From Antarcticibacterium sp. 1MA-6-2 (GTDB lineage Bacteria; Bacteroidota; Bacteroidia; Flavobacteriales; Flavobacteriaceae): 64,000 nt of DNA. The DNA is taken from NCBI RefSeq assembly GCF_021535135.1, contig NZ_CP091036.1, positions 2,480,001 to 2,544,000 of the forward strand. Direction: 5' to 3'. Made by a program: the position numbers and the translations under genes. Below the pieces are notes generated by a model that saw only the letters and a list, made by a program, of their open reading frames with translations, did not search any database and had not been told where the DNA came from. Below, in pieces: positions 30,676 through 40,258 of this stretch. The stretch's first letter is position 1; each line of letters opens with the position of its first letter.

Positions 30676-30944
30676 ACAACAATTAAAGAATCTGCAAAAG
30701 CAGCGTTTCGTTTTACAGCGAGTTCAAACAGGGAATGATGTTCCGTTACATTTTCCCCGCCGCTTCTCGATACATTTTCCCCGTTGGCTTCGCCATCGGG
30801 CAAAACACTCGAAGTGACGGCAGCCAATTCGGGTGACGAATCTGAAAATAACTGAAGGTATTGTTTTGGCCGGGACTGCCTGGAGAGCGGCCAAAGCCTG
30901 CTTCCTACTCCTCCTGTAAGGAGAACGTGGTAAGTGAGGGGCAT

Positions 30945-31981
30945 AATTTAAATTTTTGAATCAGCAGTGACGGGGGGACTGCCAACGGGGGAATTTTTTA
31001 GTTCAGGGGGTGTAGGTTATGTGTTGTAAGGTTCACGTCTTCGGTTCTTTGAGGAACCAAGAAAGATCCAAGAGACAAGATCCAAGAGACAAGACTTAAA
31101 TTTGTCTTGCAGCGCAGCGGTCTTTGTTCTTGATTCTTGCAGCGCAGCGGTCTCCTTTCATGGCTTCGCCGCTGTGAGTCCCATTTCTAGTCGTCAATTC
31201 GGCAAAAGGTCATTTTTTATCGTTGAAAGCACCTTTCTTTCAATAAAGCTGCAAATATAAGGCGGCTTCTTTTTAACGGACAAGCTATTCTGTTAAAATT
31301 TTAAGGTTTTTTATAAACAATATCGTTATAGTTAAAAGTCGAACTTTTATGGAAAACCTTAATAATCTTTAGGTTACGATTAGTATCACAGAATTTGCAG
31401 GAACTTATTTAAGAAATTTTTAGGAAAAGTCCAGGGAGTAAAAAGTATTGTAATTAAGCGAAAAAATTTATGTGTAGAATTTGTAGGAAAGCTGCTTTTA
31501 TGGACTTGATTTTCTTTCGCTTTCGGTGGTCTTATAATAATTCTTAAATTACGGAAAACTGAGAATGAAAAACGCTAAACGGAAAACCGCGGAAATCTTT
31601 CCATAGATGAGATTGCTTTGCTCAGGGAACTGGCAGTGGTGTGACTTTATTTTCCTCTTCGCCCGCAATGACTCGGGGGAAAGATTTCTGGTTTATGATT
31701 TCTGGTTTCAAATTTTTCGCTTTCGGTAGTTTTAGAATAATTCTTAAAACTACGGAAAACTGAGAATGAAAAGCGCTAAACGGAAAACTGCGGAAATCTC
31801 TCAATAGATGAGATTGCTTTGCTCAGGGAACTGGCAGTGGTGTGACCACGCGGAATGATGGGGGAAAAGGTTTTAGATTTCTGATTTCTGGTTTTATATT
31901 TTTCGCTTTCGGTCGCTTCAGGCCAACTTTTACAAGCAACGGAAAACCGAAAACCAACAACTGATAACCTATAACAGACGA
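30945..31981. other. 1-kb gene-free region with several repeat types between upxY and manC
   Basis: No credible gene. It contains GCAGCGCAGCGGTCT repeats near 31110-31150, AAGAGACAAGATCC repeats near 31070, and the 133-bp duplication listed at 31504-31846. Capsule transcription must cross it if upxY and manC are one unit, so a long structured leader is plausible. Confidence 0.55.
31504..31846. repeat. ~133-bp direct duplication
   Basis: A segment starting TTTCGCTTTCGGT and ending GGAACTGGCAGTGGTGTGAC occurs at about 31507-31644 and 31714-31846 with about ten differences; a third partial start (TTTCGCTTTCGGTCGCTTC) lies near 31905. The shared part includes GAGAATGAAAA, CGCTAAACGGAAAA and ATAGATGAGATTGC. 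Noncoding. Confidence 0.75.
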
Positions 31982-32458
31982 CTAACTCACCGCATCCCTC
32001 ACCTTCACATTTACCACCCAACCCATAGTTTTTAGAACCAGGCGAAGGCGCTTTTTTCCGACATTCTGAATAATTGCATCTTTACCTTTGAAATCTCCGT
32101 TGGCTATTGTGATCTGGTCGCCGGGTTGCAGATGCTCTGTGGCGACTTCTTCGATATTCTCATCGGCCAGCCAGGTTTTGATGGTTTCGATTTCCTGGTT
32201 CATGACACGGGCGGGTTTGCCAAGCCAGTTTAGAAATCGAACCACACCGGGAACTTCAAATACCTGCTCCCGCTTAGAATCGGGCAGGTAAACAAAAACG
32301 TAAGACTTAAACAACGGAGAGGTGATCTTCTTCTTCCTGTCACTCCACTGCCTGACTTCTGTAATCGTCGGACAAAAATTTTCTATTCCTGCTTTTTTTA
32401 AACCTTCCGCAACTTTTAATTCACTGCGGGGTTTTGTGTAAACCACAAACCACTCCAT
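31982..32458 (-). CDS. UpxY-family NusG-like transcription antiterminator
   Basis: 158 residues. A NusG N-terminal domain (MEWFVVYTKPRSELKVAEGL, VRQWSDRKKK, SYVFVYLP, VVRFLNWLGKPARV) is followed by a KOW domain (LQPGDQITIANGDFKGKDAII). In Bacteroides, UpxY proteins are encoded first in each capsule operon and prevent early termination in that operon's leader; RfaH is the enterobacterial analogue. Here it is the first gene of the minus-strand capsule locus, consistent with operon-specific antitermination. Confidence 0.88.
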   Translation of the reverse strand: MEWFVVYTKPRSELKVAEGLKKAGIENFCPTITEVRQWSDRKKKITSPLFKSYVFVYLPDSKREQVFEVPGVVRFLNWLGKPARVMNQEIETIKTWLADENIEEVATEHLQPGDQITIANGDFKGKDAIIQNVGKKRLRLVLKTMGWVVNVKVRDAVS

Positions 32459-32709
32459 ACGTATAGCTCTTACTTTTTTTAACTATTTTCCGAAGTAGGG
32501 TGGCGCAGGATAGCGTCAGAAAATAGTCAGACATGCATAACAAAGTTATGATTATTTTCAGGAGAGGCAGGGGGATAAGAAAAAATTTTTGTGGGGGAAA
32601 ATATTTGCTGCTGCTGCTTAAAGAGTTAGAGAATGGGGGAAGGGTGATATTTCCGGAATTTGAAATTTCTATTCAACCATAAATAACCAATCAGGAAGCC
32701 AAAACATTT

Positions 32710-33738
32710 TCACTCCATTTTAGCTTCAGACTTTTTTGACTTCAGAAAGTACTTAGGATTGACCCCGTACTTCTCTTTAAAGATCTTTGAGAAGTAACTC
32801 CTGTTGTTGAGGCCTATAGCTGTAACAATTTCTGAAATATTTTTATCGGTGGTAAGCAACATTTCTTTGGCGGCTTCCAGCTTTTTGTGCTGAATAAATT
32901 TGTTTACGGTAAGGTCATAAACGTGTTTAAAACCTTCCTGAAGTTTATTTACGTTAGTACCTGCTTCTTTAGCGAGACTTTCCACGGTGAGATTACTGGC
33001 GAGGTCACCAATAATTCGCCTTGCAACATAATCTACTTTAAGAATATCAGATTTTCTTAGAATGGTGGGCAGTCGATCCACAGCTTCGTCATCCTGGTAT
33101 TGAGCAATCTGGATAACCAGCATGTCATAAGATTTGGCTTCAAGGTAAAGAGACCTAAGAAAACCCGTAAAATCTTTAGTGTTGAGCTCCTCCATAAGAT
33201 CTGCTGCCTTTATGCTGTAATTCCCCTGGTAAAAGAATTTATTTTTAGACACAGCATCTTTAAAGAGCTCCTGCAAAGTAGGGTCCAGATCTTTAAAATT
33301 ATAGTTGGTACGGTGTGCAAATTTGCTTCTTATGATCTCCAGACTGGAAACATGAGTGCGGACATTGGCCTTAAAATACAACACGTGCCCTTCGTAACCG
33401 CTACTGGACACTATGATGTTTTGATAAGCTTCAATTTTATGTTGCTCCCTGGTCCCCTGAAAAGAATGAGAGACTTCCCCTTCTGAGCAAAAGATAAATT
33501 TTAATGGGTGAACAGTGTTGAGGGTAAAACAGATCTCTACATCCTGATAAAACTTACCGTTAAAAGACATTAACCCTATTCCGCTATCAAAACTGCTCCC
33601 TTTGATGTAACCCTCTCCAATTTCTGCGGGGATTTGAATTGTAAGTTCTGCATCACCGTAAACTATAGGTACATTAAGATTTTCAGAAATATCCTGTATT
33701 ATTTCATGAACAGGTAAAGTTTTTACATCTATTCTCAT
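32710..33738 (-). CDS. AraC-family transcriptional regulator
   Basis: 342 residues. The C-terminus has two HTH motifs: NLTVESLAKEAGTNVNKLQEGF and ISEIVTAIGLNNRSYFSKIFKEKYGVNPKYF (both shown in part), typical of AraC/XylS DNA-binding domains. The N-terminal 230 residues are a sensor region without a clear AraC-cupin signature. It is encoded upstream of the capsule locus, separated from upxY by 251 bp, and is not in an obvious operon. Its target is unknown; regulation of the capsule locus is only a positional guess. Confidence 0.88.
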   Translation of the reverse strand: MRIDVKTLPVHEIIQDISENLNVPIVYGDAELTIQIPAEIGEGYIKGSSFDSGIGLMSFNGKFYQDVEICFTLNTVHPLKFIFCSEGEVSHSFQGTREQHKIEAYQNIIVSSSGYEGHVLYFKANVRTHVSSLEIIRSKFAHRTNYNFKDLDPTLQELFKDAVSKNKFFYQGNYSIKAADLMEELNTKDFTGFLRSLYLEAKSYDMLVIQIAQYQDDEAVDRLPTILRKSDILKVDYVARRIIGDLASNLTVESLAKEAGTNVNKLQEGFKHVYDLTVNKFIQHKKLEAAKEMLLTTDKNISEIVTAIGLNNRSYFSKIFKEKYGVNPKYFLKSKKSEAKME

Positions 33739-34056
33739 AAAGGTTGCGCCCTCTGGTATTTGTTATATGTAGTAATCCCAATATTTATTTCACGGGATAT
33801 TTTCACATCAAAATTAACATTTCCTTTAGCTTAAGCTAGCCCGTTTATAGTAAATATAGTTATTCAGGTAACAAAAATGTGAAAAACGTTAATCAAAAGT
33901 TCAATAAAATCCGCTCATTGTTAATAAAATGTGAATAACATTAATCTAAATTTGAAAAGCGGCAATGGTTTTCTTTAAAAAAAGAGATATTTATCCAACT
34001 TACTTTTTTGAGGCCGAAGAAAATGCATTTTTTATTCTCTATTAAAGGACCATCTT
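33739..34056. other. AT-rich intergenic region with a possible plus-strand promoter
   Basis: 318 bp without a gene. TAAATTTG at 33947-33954 matches the -7 consensus TAnnTTTG about 100 bp before a small plus-strand ORF; a TTG at 33918 is farther away than usual. Confidence 0.35.
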
Positions 34057-34164
34057 ATGACAGTACTTTACATTTTATTAGGTCTCGAAGTTCTTGTAAT
34101 AGTTTACGTAACAGTTTTTTTTCTGCGGAAAATTATTAAAACTCTTCGGGACAAAAGGCGTTAA
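34057..34164 (+). CDS. Possible 35-residue single-helix membrane protein
   Basis: A short frame MTVLYILLGLEVLVIVYVTVFF followed by a basic tail RKIIKTLRDKRR (shown in parts). One transmembrane helix with a positive C-terminal end is the usual form of small membrane proteins. No homologue recognised; it could be chance. Confidence 0.4.
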   Translation: MTVLYILLGLEVLVIVYVTVFFLRKIIKTLRDKRR

Positions 34165-34311
34165 ACCTCAATAGCGCCCTCTATTTATCTGATTTATAGG
34201 TTTCATTTTAAGAATTACCGCGTGCTTCGGAAAATTTTTCTTCCCGGAGATAGGATTTCCATGTTCAGTATTTTTTAGATAACTTGGATTAGTAAAATAA
34301 AAACTGAAGCC

Positions 34312-34492
34312 ATGAGCAAAGAAAGCGATAAATCTACTCCCGTACCTACTCCTCACCAGAAGGAGCATACGAGAAACCAGTCTACCGAAGTAAACCTAGT
34401 CAAAACCAAAAACGAACACGGTCCTAATCGTTATTATCATTATTGCCGTTCTGGTAATTATTGCAGCCTTCGCCGGATTCATTGAGTTTTAA
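34312..34492 (+). CDS. Small C-tail-anchored membrane protein (frame break)
   Basis: About 59 residues after repair: a hydrophilic, Ser/Thr/Pro-rich N-terminus (MSKESDKSTPVPTPHQKEH) then a strong hydrophobic helix (VLIVIIIIAVLVIIAAFAGF). The helix only appears if ACCTAGT at 34394-34400 is read as ACCGGT (N-R-S-K). That the repair reveals a clean membrane helix supports both the gene and the lesion model. Function unknown. Confidence 0.6.
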
Positions 34493-34497
34493 AGACG

Positions 34498-34840
34498 ACG
34501 ACGACCCCGGGCCTGGCCGTAAACCTGACAGGTTTATCGTTCTAACAAATGCGGAAATTTCCAGTTTATTCCAGGGCTGAAAGAAAAGAAACCTGTCAGG
34601 TTTATCTCGTTCCCGGAAGCGCCGCGGGAAGAAAACTCTCCGGCGAAATCTTCTCCCGCTCCTCTTCCCCCAGGACGACCCCGGGCCTGGCCCTAAACCT
34701 GACAGGTTTTTCAATCAAACAGATGCAAAATTCCCAGGTTATTCCAGGGCTGAAAGAAAAGAAACCTGTCAGGTTTATCTTCTTCCCGGAAGTGCCTCCG
34801 GAAGAAAACTCTCCGGTGAATTACTCCTCCCGCTCCTTTT
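34498..34840. repeat. Tandem pair of ~175-bp units with AACCTGACAGGTTT palindromes
   Basis: Two units (about 34498-34672 and 34673-34840) each start CGACGACCCCGGGCCTGGCC, contain AAACCTGACAGGTTT and later AAACCTGTCAGGTTTATC, and end with GAAAACTCTCCGG. The same palindrome family flanks the RAYT gene at 43972-44496. Open frames on both strands here are by-products of the repeat. Confidence 0.85.
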
Positions 34841-34962
34841 CCATTCACATCGAATGCCACGGCCATTCCAGCGAATCGATTTACAAGGATAGTCCTGAAA
34901 CTATTCAGCAACAAAAAAGGGAGCCGATTACGACTCCCTCAGGATTTAATTTCAGATAAATA

Positions 34963-36321
34963 TTAATATCCGGGATTTTGCTCCAGTTGCGGGTTAGCAT
35001 CAGTTTCTCTTAATGGAATTGGCAGTACCAGCCTGTTAGCATCATAAGTGATATCTCCCACGTCACGACCAAGTCTTTTCGCGTCGAACAATGCAAAACC
35101 TTCAAAAGCAAGTTCTCTTCGTCTTTCTTCAAGAATAGTTTCAAGATCAACAGAGCTCAGCCTAGGGGCACGTGCTCTTTCTCGAAGGGTATTGATATCT
35201 TCTAAGGGGGTAGCTCCTACTTCAGTTCCTAACCTTTCATTAGCTTCAGCTCTAATTAAATACATTTCAGCTAAACGAATAACCGGAATATTTCCAAACT
35301 GGTTCTGCCATTTTGTGGTAGCCGTACCCCTATCAGTCTCATAAAAGAAGTTCGCACGGTCATCCTGCTCACTATCATAAATACCATAATGCGGTTCCAG
35401 AATAGAAATGTCAGGATCTCCGGGGCGACCTCCAAAATCATTACCTCCCCAATACTCATTATAGGCGTTTATACTCGCATCCTGGGCAGTCACCTGTATG
35501 GCAAACAGATCTTCCGAAGAGTTCTCAGGATTATTAAATGCTCCCGCGAAGGTATTGGTTAGAGAGGCATCGCTATTCTCTATTACATCATTGGCAGCAT
35601 CTCTTGCTTCCTCATAATCACCTCTTTGCAAATAAACTCTCGCCAACAGTGCCTGTGCTGTATATTTATCTGCGAAGTAGCCATTATCAGAAGGTAGCAG
35701 CTCGTAGGCCGCATTAAGATCATTTAATATTTGTGTGTACACTTCTTCAATAGTATTTCGGGGCGGATATGCAATTTGTGAAGCATTTAAAACAGGTTCT
35801 AAAATTAGGGGAACACCAGGTTCTCCACCATTTGCTCCCTGCTCATAAGGTTTTGCATATAGCCTTAGAAGGTCAAAATAATTAAGGGCTCTTAAAAATT
35901 TAGCTTCCCCCTCTGCCCTGTTCCTGGCATCCTCATCATCAAAAACATCCAGATTAGCAAGAACTATATTAGCCTGGTTATTTATTTGATATGCATTTAG
36001 CCAGGTCCCGCTCACGAAACTGTTTGCAGCCACTACTGCTTTTTCATCAAATTCCCCGGGTTCCAGATAGGTTCCATTCCACGAAAGATCTCCGGTATTG
36101 CCCAGAAGTTCAGAAATAAGAGCGATTCCTCCTGCGTAAGCATCATCAGATCTTAGATCGGCATAGATGCTGTTTAAGATATTCATAATGTTAGATGGCG
36201 ACTCTGTTGCGACTTCGGGGGAAAGATCCTGTTCCGGTTCTATATCAAGATTATCATCACAGGCAATAAAACTTAATGCCAGCATTGAAAAAAATAATCT
36301 ATAGGTTATATATTTTTTCAT
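34963..36321 (-). CDS. SusD/RagB-family nutrient-binding outer-membrane lipoprotein
   Basis: About 452 residues. The start at 36321 (MKKYITYR) is preferred because it follows the susC-like stop and gives a lipoprotein signal with lipobox SFIAC. The SusD fold is shown by helical TPR-like segments, FLRALNYFDLLRLYAKPYEQG, PRNTIEEVYTQILNDL, YTAQALLARVYLQRGDY and the C-terminal LEERRRELAFEGFALFDAKRLG. It binds oligosaccharides or similar ligands at the surface and forms a lid on the SusC pore encoded just upstream. No glycan-degrading enzyme is encoded next to it, so the substrate cannot be inferred. Confidence 0.93.
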   Translation of the reverse strand: MKKYITYRLFFSMLALSFIACDDNLDIEPEQDLSPEVATESPSNIMNILNSIYADLRSDDAYAGGIALISELLGNTGDLSWNGTYLEPGEFDEKAVVAANSFVSGTWLNAYQINNQANIVLANLDVFDDEDARNRAEGEAKFLRALNYFDLLRLYAKPYEQGANGGEPGVPLILEPVLNASQIAYPPRNTIEEVYTQILNDLNAAYELLPSDNGYFADKYTAQALLARVYLQRGDYEEARDAANDVIENSDASLTNTFAGAFNNPENSSEDLFAIQVTAQDASINAYNEYWGGNDFGGRPGDPDISILEPHYGIYDSEQDDRANFFYETDRGTATTKWQNQFGNIPVIRLAEMYLIRAEANERLGTEVGATPLEDINTLRERARAPRLSSVDLETILEERRRELAFEGFALFDAKRLGRDVGDITYDANRLVLPIPLRETDANPQLEQNPGY

Positions 36322-36331
36322 AGTTGAATTT

Positions 36332-39300
36332 TTATAAGTCAATGTTTAATCCTATTGTAAATGTTTTTGCGGGAGGGGCTGAATAAAAGGTAATCCCTCT
36401 CTGGATATTTGAACTCCCCAGGTTGTCATAAGTAGATTCGGGATCGTACCCACTGTAATCTGTAAAAGTTAACAGGTTCACTCCGGTAAAATAAACCCTT
36501 AGGCGCTCTACAGAAATTGTTTCTGTAACCTCCCTTGGTAGAGTATAACCAAAGGTGAAATTACGTAGCCGTATAAAATCTGATTCTTCCAAATAGCGTG
36601 AGGAATCTTGTTGGCCGTTGGTGATATATAATCTTGCCTGCGGAACATCGGTAATGTCACCGGGATTTTGCCACCTGTTCAATTGATCCCGGGTCTGGTT
36701 ATCTTCATACCTCATATTTCCTGACTGAAATCTTCCTCCTGAATTATATAAAGATGCACCCCATTCCCCCTGAAATGTAAAAGACATATCAAAACCATAA
36801 AAACTCAAATTGTTGGTAAGTCCTGCCATAAGTTCTGGGTAGGGACTTCCTAAAACAACCCTTTCAGCCTCATTATAATTTGCCGTGGTGGACCTGTCAC
36901 GGATGCCATTGGTATTCAAAGTATTTGTATAAAAAAGTGCGTCTCCATTATCGGGATCTACACCAAGCATATTCCACCATATAGAATGAAGAAATAGTTT
37001 CTCCTTCCCTTACAATATTTAAACCAGATACTATATCACCTCCCGGTAGTTCTTTCACCTCATTGTCCAGAGTAGAGAGATTAAAGCTGGTGCTCCAGTT
37101 AAAATCTATACCCGTTATATTCCTGGTGTTAAGAACAAATTCAAAGCCACGGTTGACCATAGATCCCACATTTCGGGTAATACTAGAGAAACCAGAAGTT
37201 CCCGGGATTGGCTGGTCCAGTAAAAGATCATTTGTTGTCTTTACGTAATAGTCAATTTCTCCAGTGACTCTACTATTAAATAATCCATAATCCAATCCTA
37301 TATCCACCTGCTGTGTCCTTTCCCATTTAAGTTCTGGATTTCCTAACTGGCTGGGATATAAAGCCGCACGTTGATTATAGGCTCTACCGCTGAATAATCC
37401 CAGGCTGGCAAAATTCCCAATCCCCGCATTCCCGGTGATGCCCCAGCTACCGCGAAGTTTAAGCAGCGATAAAGTTCCTGAATCTCTTAGGAAATCTTCT
37501 TCTGAGATAATCCATCCTGCAGAAGCTGCCGGGAAGAATCCATACCAGTTTACTTCACCAAAACGGGAGGAACCATCATATCTCAAACTTCCTTTGAAAA
37601 GGTATTTGTCAAACAAGGAGAATGTTGCCCTACTAAAATAGGAGAGAAAGTTGTACTTGGTCCTGGAAGAAATTCCGTCGATAATTTCCGAAGCACTTGC
37701 CACTGTTTGAAGATCATCTGAAGGAAATTCGGTACAGCAGTATATTGCCTGCTTCGGGTACTTTCTTCAAAACTCATCCCTAATACCAGGTCAAGATCGT
37801 AGTCTTCAGCAAAAGTAGTGCTGTAATTAAAATAGTTGTTTAAATTATACTTATCACTTTGTACCGCATTGGCATCAGCATAACCATTTGTAGAGGCAGA
37901 TTCGGTCATACTACCCGCGAAATATTCTTCAGTTTGATTGTTGTTGTCATAACCCACCTCTGTCCTGAAATTTAGACCCGGTAGTAATTCGTACTGAGCA
38001 TAGGTGTTTATAAGAACCCTGAAAATATTGGAATCCCAATCACCATTATATTCCTGCATGAGAAAGTTATAATAGATAGTAGATTCGTTGTTGGGAATTA
38101 TCCCATCTTCCAGGTATGCAGGAGAAATAGGTGACTGGGCCACAGCCTGTAGGGGAGTAGAAAAGGAGTTGTCTGTTCCAATACGGGAAATATGTGTTTT
38201 ACTTATTCCTGAATTAAACCCTACGCTCAACCTCTCCGATACATCGTGGTCTATATTGCTTCTTATAGAATACCTCTCAAGGTCATTCCCACGAATTATA
38301 GCCTCTGTCCTGTTATAACCTCCTGAAAGGAAAAATCGGGTTTTATCATTACCTCCGGAAACGGAAACTGTGTGATCCTGTACTGCACCGTCCACCAGGG
38401 CATAATCCTGCCAATCTGTATCTACTGCTCCATTTCTCCAGTCAAGTCCGTTTGCCATCCAGTCAAAATAACCGTCTTCCTCAATCAGCCATTCATCATC
38501 ACTTCCATAGGTATAAGCACTGGCTTCCTGCATAAGCATGATGTATTCTTCAGCATTTAACCATTCCACTTTATTAGTTGGCCTGCTCCAGCCTGAAGAA
38601 GTGTTAATGGAAACAGTAGTTTTTCCTGCCCTTCCCTGCTTGGTCGTAATAAGGACAACACCGTTTGTACCACGAGCCCCGTAAATAGCGGCAGATGAAG
38701 CATCTTTAAGGATCTCAATAGATTCTATATCGTTAGGATTAATCGAGATCAACGGATTGATAGGTGCCTCTGAAGTACTTTCGTCATCATTAATAAGTGG
38801 CATTCCATCTACTACGTAAAGAGGTTCAAGAGATGAAGAGATACTGGCAACACCCCGAACTCTCATCTTTACTCCTCCCTCAACTTTACCGTTGATCTGC
38901 GTAATTTGTACCCCCGCCGCTTTTCCTACCAAAGCACTTTGCATATTAGCCACAGGAATGTTGTTGATCTCGTCTGCGGAAATTGAAGAAATATTATCGG
39001 TTACCTTCCGCTTCGATTGGGTACCATATCCCACAACCACAACCTCTTCCAGCGTATTATCTGCGGAAAGATTTACGTTAATCACGGATTGGGTTCCAAC
39101 TGTTCTTTTTTCCGGTGAGAAACCAACGAAAGAATAAACAAGAACCTGGCCTTCATCTGCAACAATTGAATAGTTCCCGTCAAAGTCACTCTGGGTTCCG
39201 CGGTTGGTGCCTTCTATAATAATGTTTACGCCAATGAGCGGCAAACCTTCAGCATCTGTAATAGTTCCGGAAATCTCTCTTTCCTGAGCTAAAACCATTG

Positions 39301-39346
39301 ATGAAATAAAAAGTAATCCCAAAAAAAAGTAGTTTTTCATTTTCAT
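36332..39346 (-). CDS. SusC/RagA-family TonB-dependent receptor (two frame breaks)
   Basis: About 1,004 residues after repair. It has a signal peptide (cleavage near VLAQ), a carboxypeptidase-regulatory-like domain (GTITDAEGLPLIGVNI), the SusC hallmark LEEVVVVGYGTQ, a plug domain (YVVDGMPL, ASSAAIYGARGTNGVVLITT) and a long barrel ending TIGLNIDL. Breaks: one T missing near 37716 (restores PNFPSDD) and ACCAAGC at 36962-36968 (GCCGGT on the coding strand restores E-Y-A-G-V-D-P-D). It works with the SusD-like lipoprotein 10 bp downstream. Confidence 0.94.
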
Positions 39347-39629
39347 ACAAATTGTGTTTTGAATTAGCCAAATATTGAAACCATTCCTGAATTATGATTT
39401 CTTCAGCAATATAAGTGTTATCCTCGTTTTTATCTCCCAAAAAACCAATATTTGCTCCTAAGTGAGTAAGTTTTAAGAAATTTCGGAGAGTTTTTTTTAA
39501 CTATATCGTTGTAATAGTAATTTCAATATTCACCTTATTATACTTTCATTCCATAGAAATAAATAGAACAGCTTGTACGGGCAAGATTTAAGGAATAATT
39601 TAGACGGAGAAACAATAAATAAGATTATA

Positions 39630-39965
39630 ATGAGTAAAACATATTACGATCCTGCCGATTTACGGAAGTTTGGTGAAATATCTGAATGGGATGAGGAGCT
39701 GGGATCTAAATTCTTTGACTACTATGGAAAGGTTTTTGAAGAAGGAGCACTAACTGCAAGGGAAAAATCCCTGATCGCACTGGCAGTTTCCCATGTGGTG
39801 CAATGTCCTTATTGTATAGACGCCTATACCCAGGACGGACTTAAAAGAGGGATTGAAAAAGAAGAAATGATGGAAGCAGTACACGTAGGAGCTGCGATAA
39901 AAGGAGGAGCAACCCTGGTACACGGAGTTCAAATGATGAATAAGTATAAGAAGTTGAGTATGTAA
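39630..39965 (+). CDS. AhpD-like arsenosugar biosynthesis-associated protein
   Basis: 111 residues from the ATG at 39630; an upstream ATG at 39573 would add 19 residues unlike the family. It has the carboxymuconolactone decarboxylase/AhpD fold with the redox motif VVQCPYCIDAYTQDGLKRG (CxxC plus downstream polar residues) and EEMMEAVHVGAAIKGGA. In arsenosugar loci this protein is named a peroxidase-like accessory. It is the first gene on the plus strand before arsS, separated by a repeat-rich 293-bp spacer. Confidence 0.88.
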   Translation: MSKTYYDPADLRKFGEISEWDEELGSKFFDYYGKVFEEGALTAREKSLIALAVSHVVQCPYCIDAYTQDGLKRGIEKEEMMEAVHVGAAIKGGATLVHGVQMMNKYKKLSM

Positions 39966-40258
39966 AACGGTTCAAGGTTCAAGGTTTAAGGTTCAAGGTT
40001 CTAAGTTGTAAGTTGTAAGTTGTAAGTTGTAGGTTATAGGTTTTTAGTTATAGGTTATTGTTTATTGGTTGTAAGATAAAGGTTGTAGGTTACAATAACT
40101 TCTTTTGTCTCTTGCCTCTTGTCTCTTGTCTCTTGTCTCTTGTCTCTTGTTTCTTGTTTCTTGTCTCTTGTCTCTTGTTTCTTGTTTCTTGTTTCTAACA
40201 TACTGCCGTCAGGCAGGTTTGGAATTTGGAATTTGGTTTTTGGAATTTAATAATAGTT
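39966..40258. repeat. Low-complexity spacer with heptamer repeat (CTCTTGT)n
   Basis: Between the AhpD-like gene and arsS lie TTCAAGGT and TTGTAAG repeats (39970-40035), TTATAGGTT repeats, then about a dozen imperfect copies of the heptamer CTCTTGT/TTCTTGT at 40103-40197. Similar AGAGACAAG words occur near 31075. The tract ends about 60 bp before the arsS start and might alter its leader. Confidence 0.8.

Larger units (their letters stand above)
28148..30944 (-). pseudogene. manC: Mannose-1-phosphate guanylyltransferase interrupted by an IS1182-like element
   Basis: The nucleotidyltransferase supplying GDP-mannose to gmd is cut in two. The N-terminal piece (30682-30944) holds HVLLTGGVGSRLWPLSRQ and KQYLQLF. 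The C-terminal piece (28148-28987) holds NTAPAIAFAAFAA, LVTPADHII, ETGYGYIEY, REKP and WNSGMF. Excising 28988-30675 with one copy of the 6-bp duplication joins SLIVV to GNRGNKQLS in frame. A one-A deletion near 28215 hides the true C-terminus (KEVSQDIKDLYQKLE). The N-terminal piece also carries about 35 extra residues (DSSPELAAVTSS...TEHH) between KQYLQLFS and HSLFELAVKR that are not part of the family fold. Confidence 0.88.

Noticed and set aside
34549..34959. Plus-strand ORF of 136 residues over the tandem repeats
   Set aside because: It is made of the AACCTGACAGGTTT repeat, has no family features and similar frames open on the other strand.
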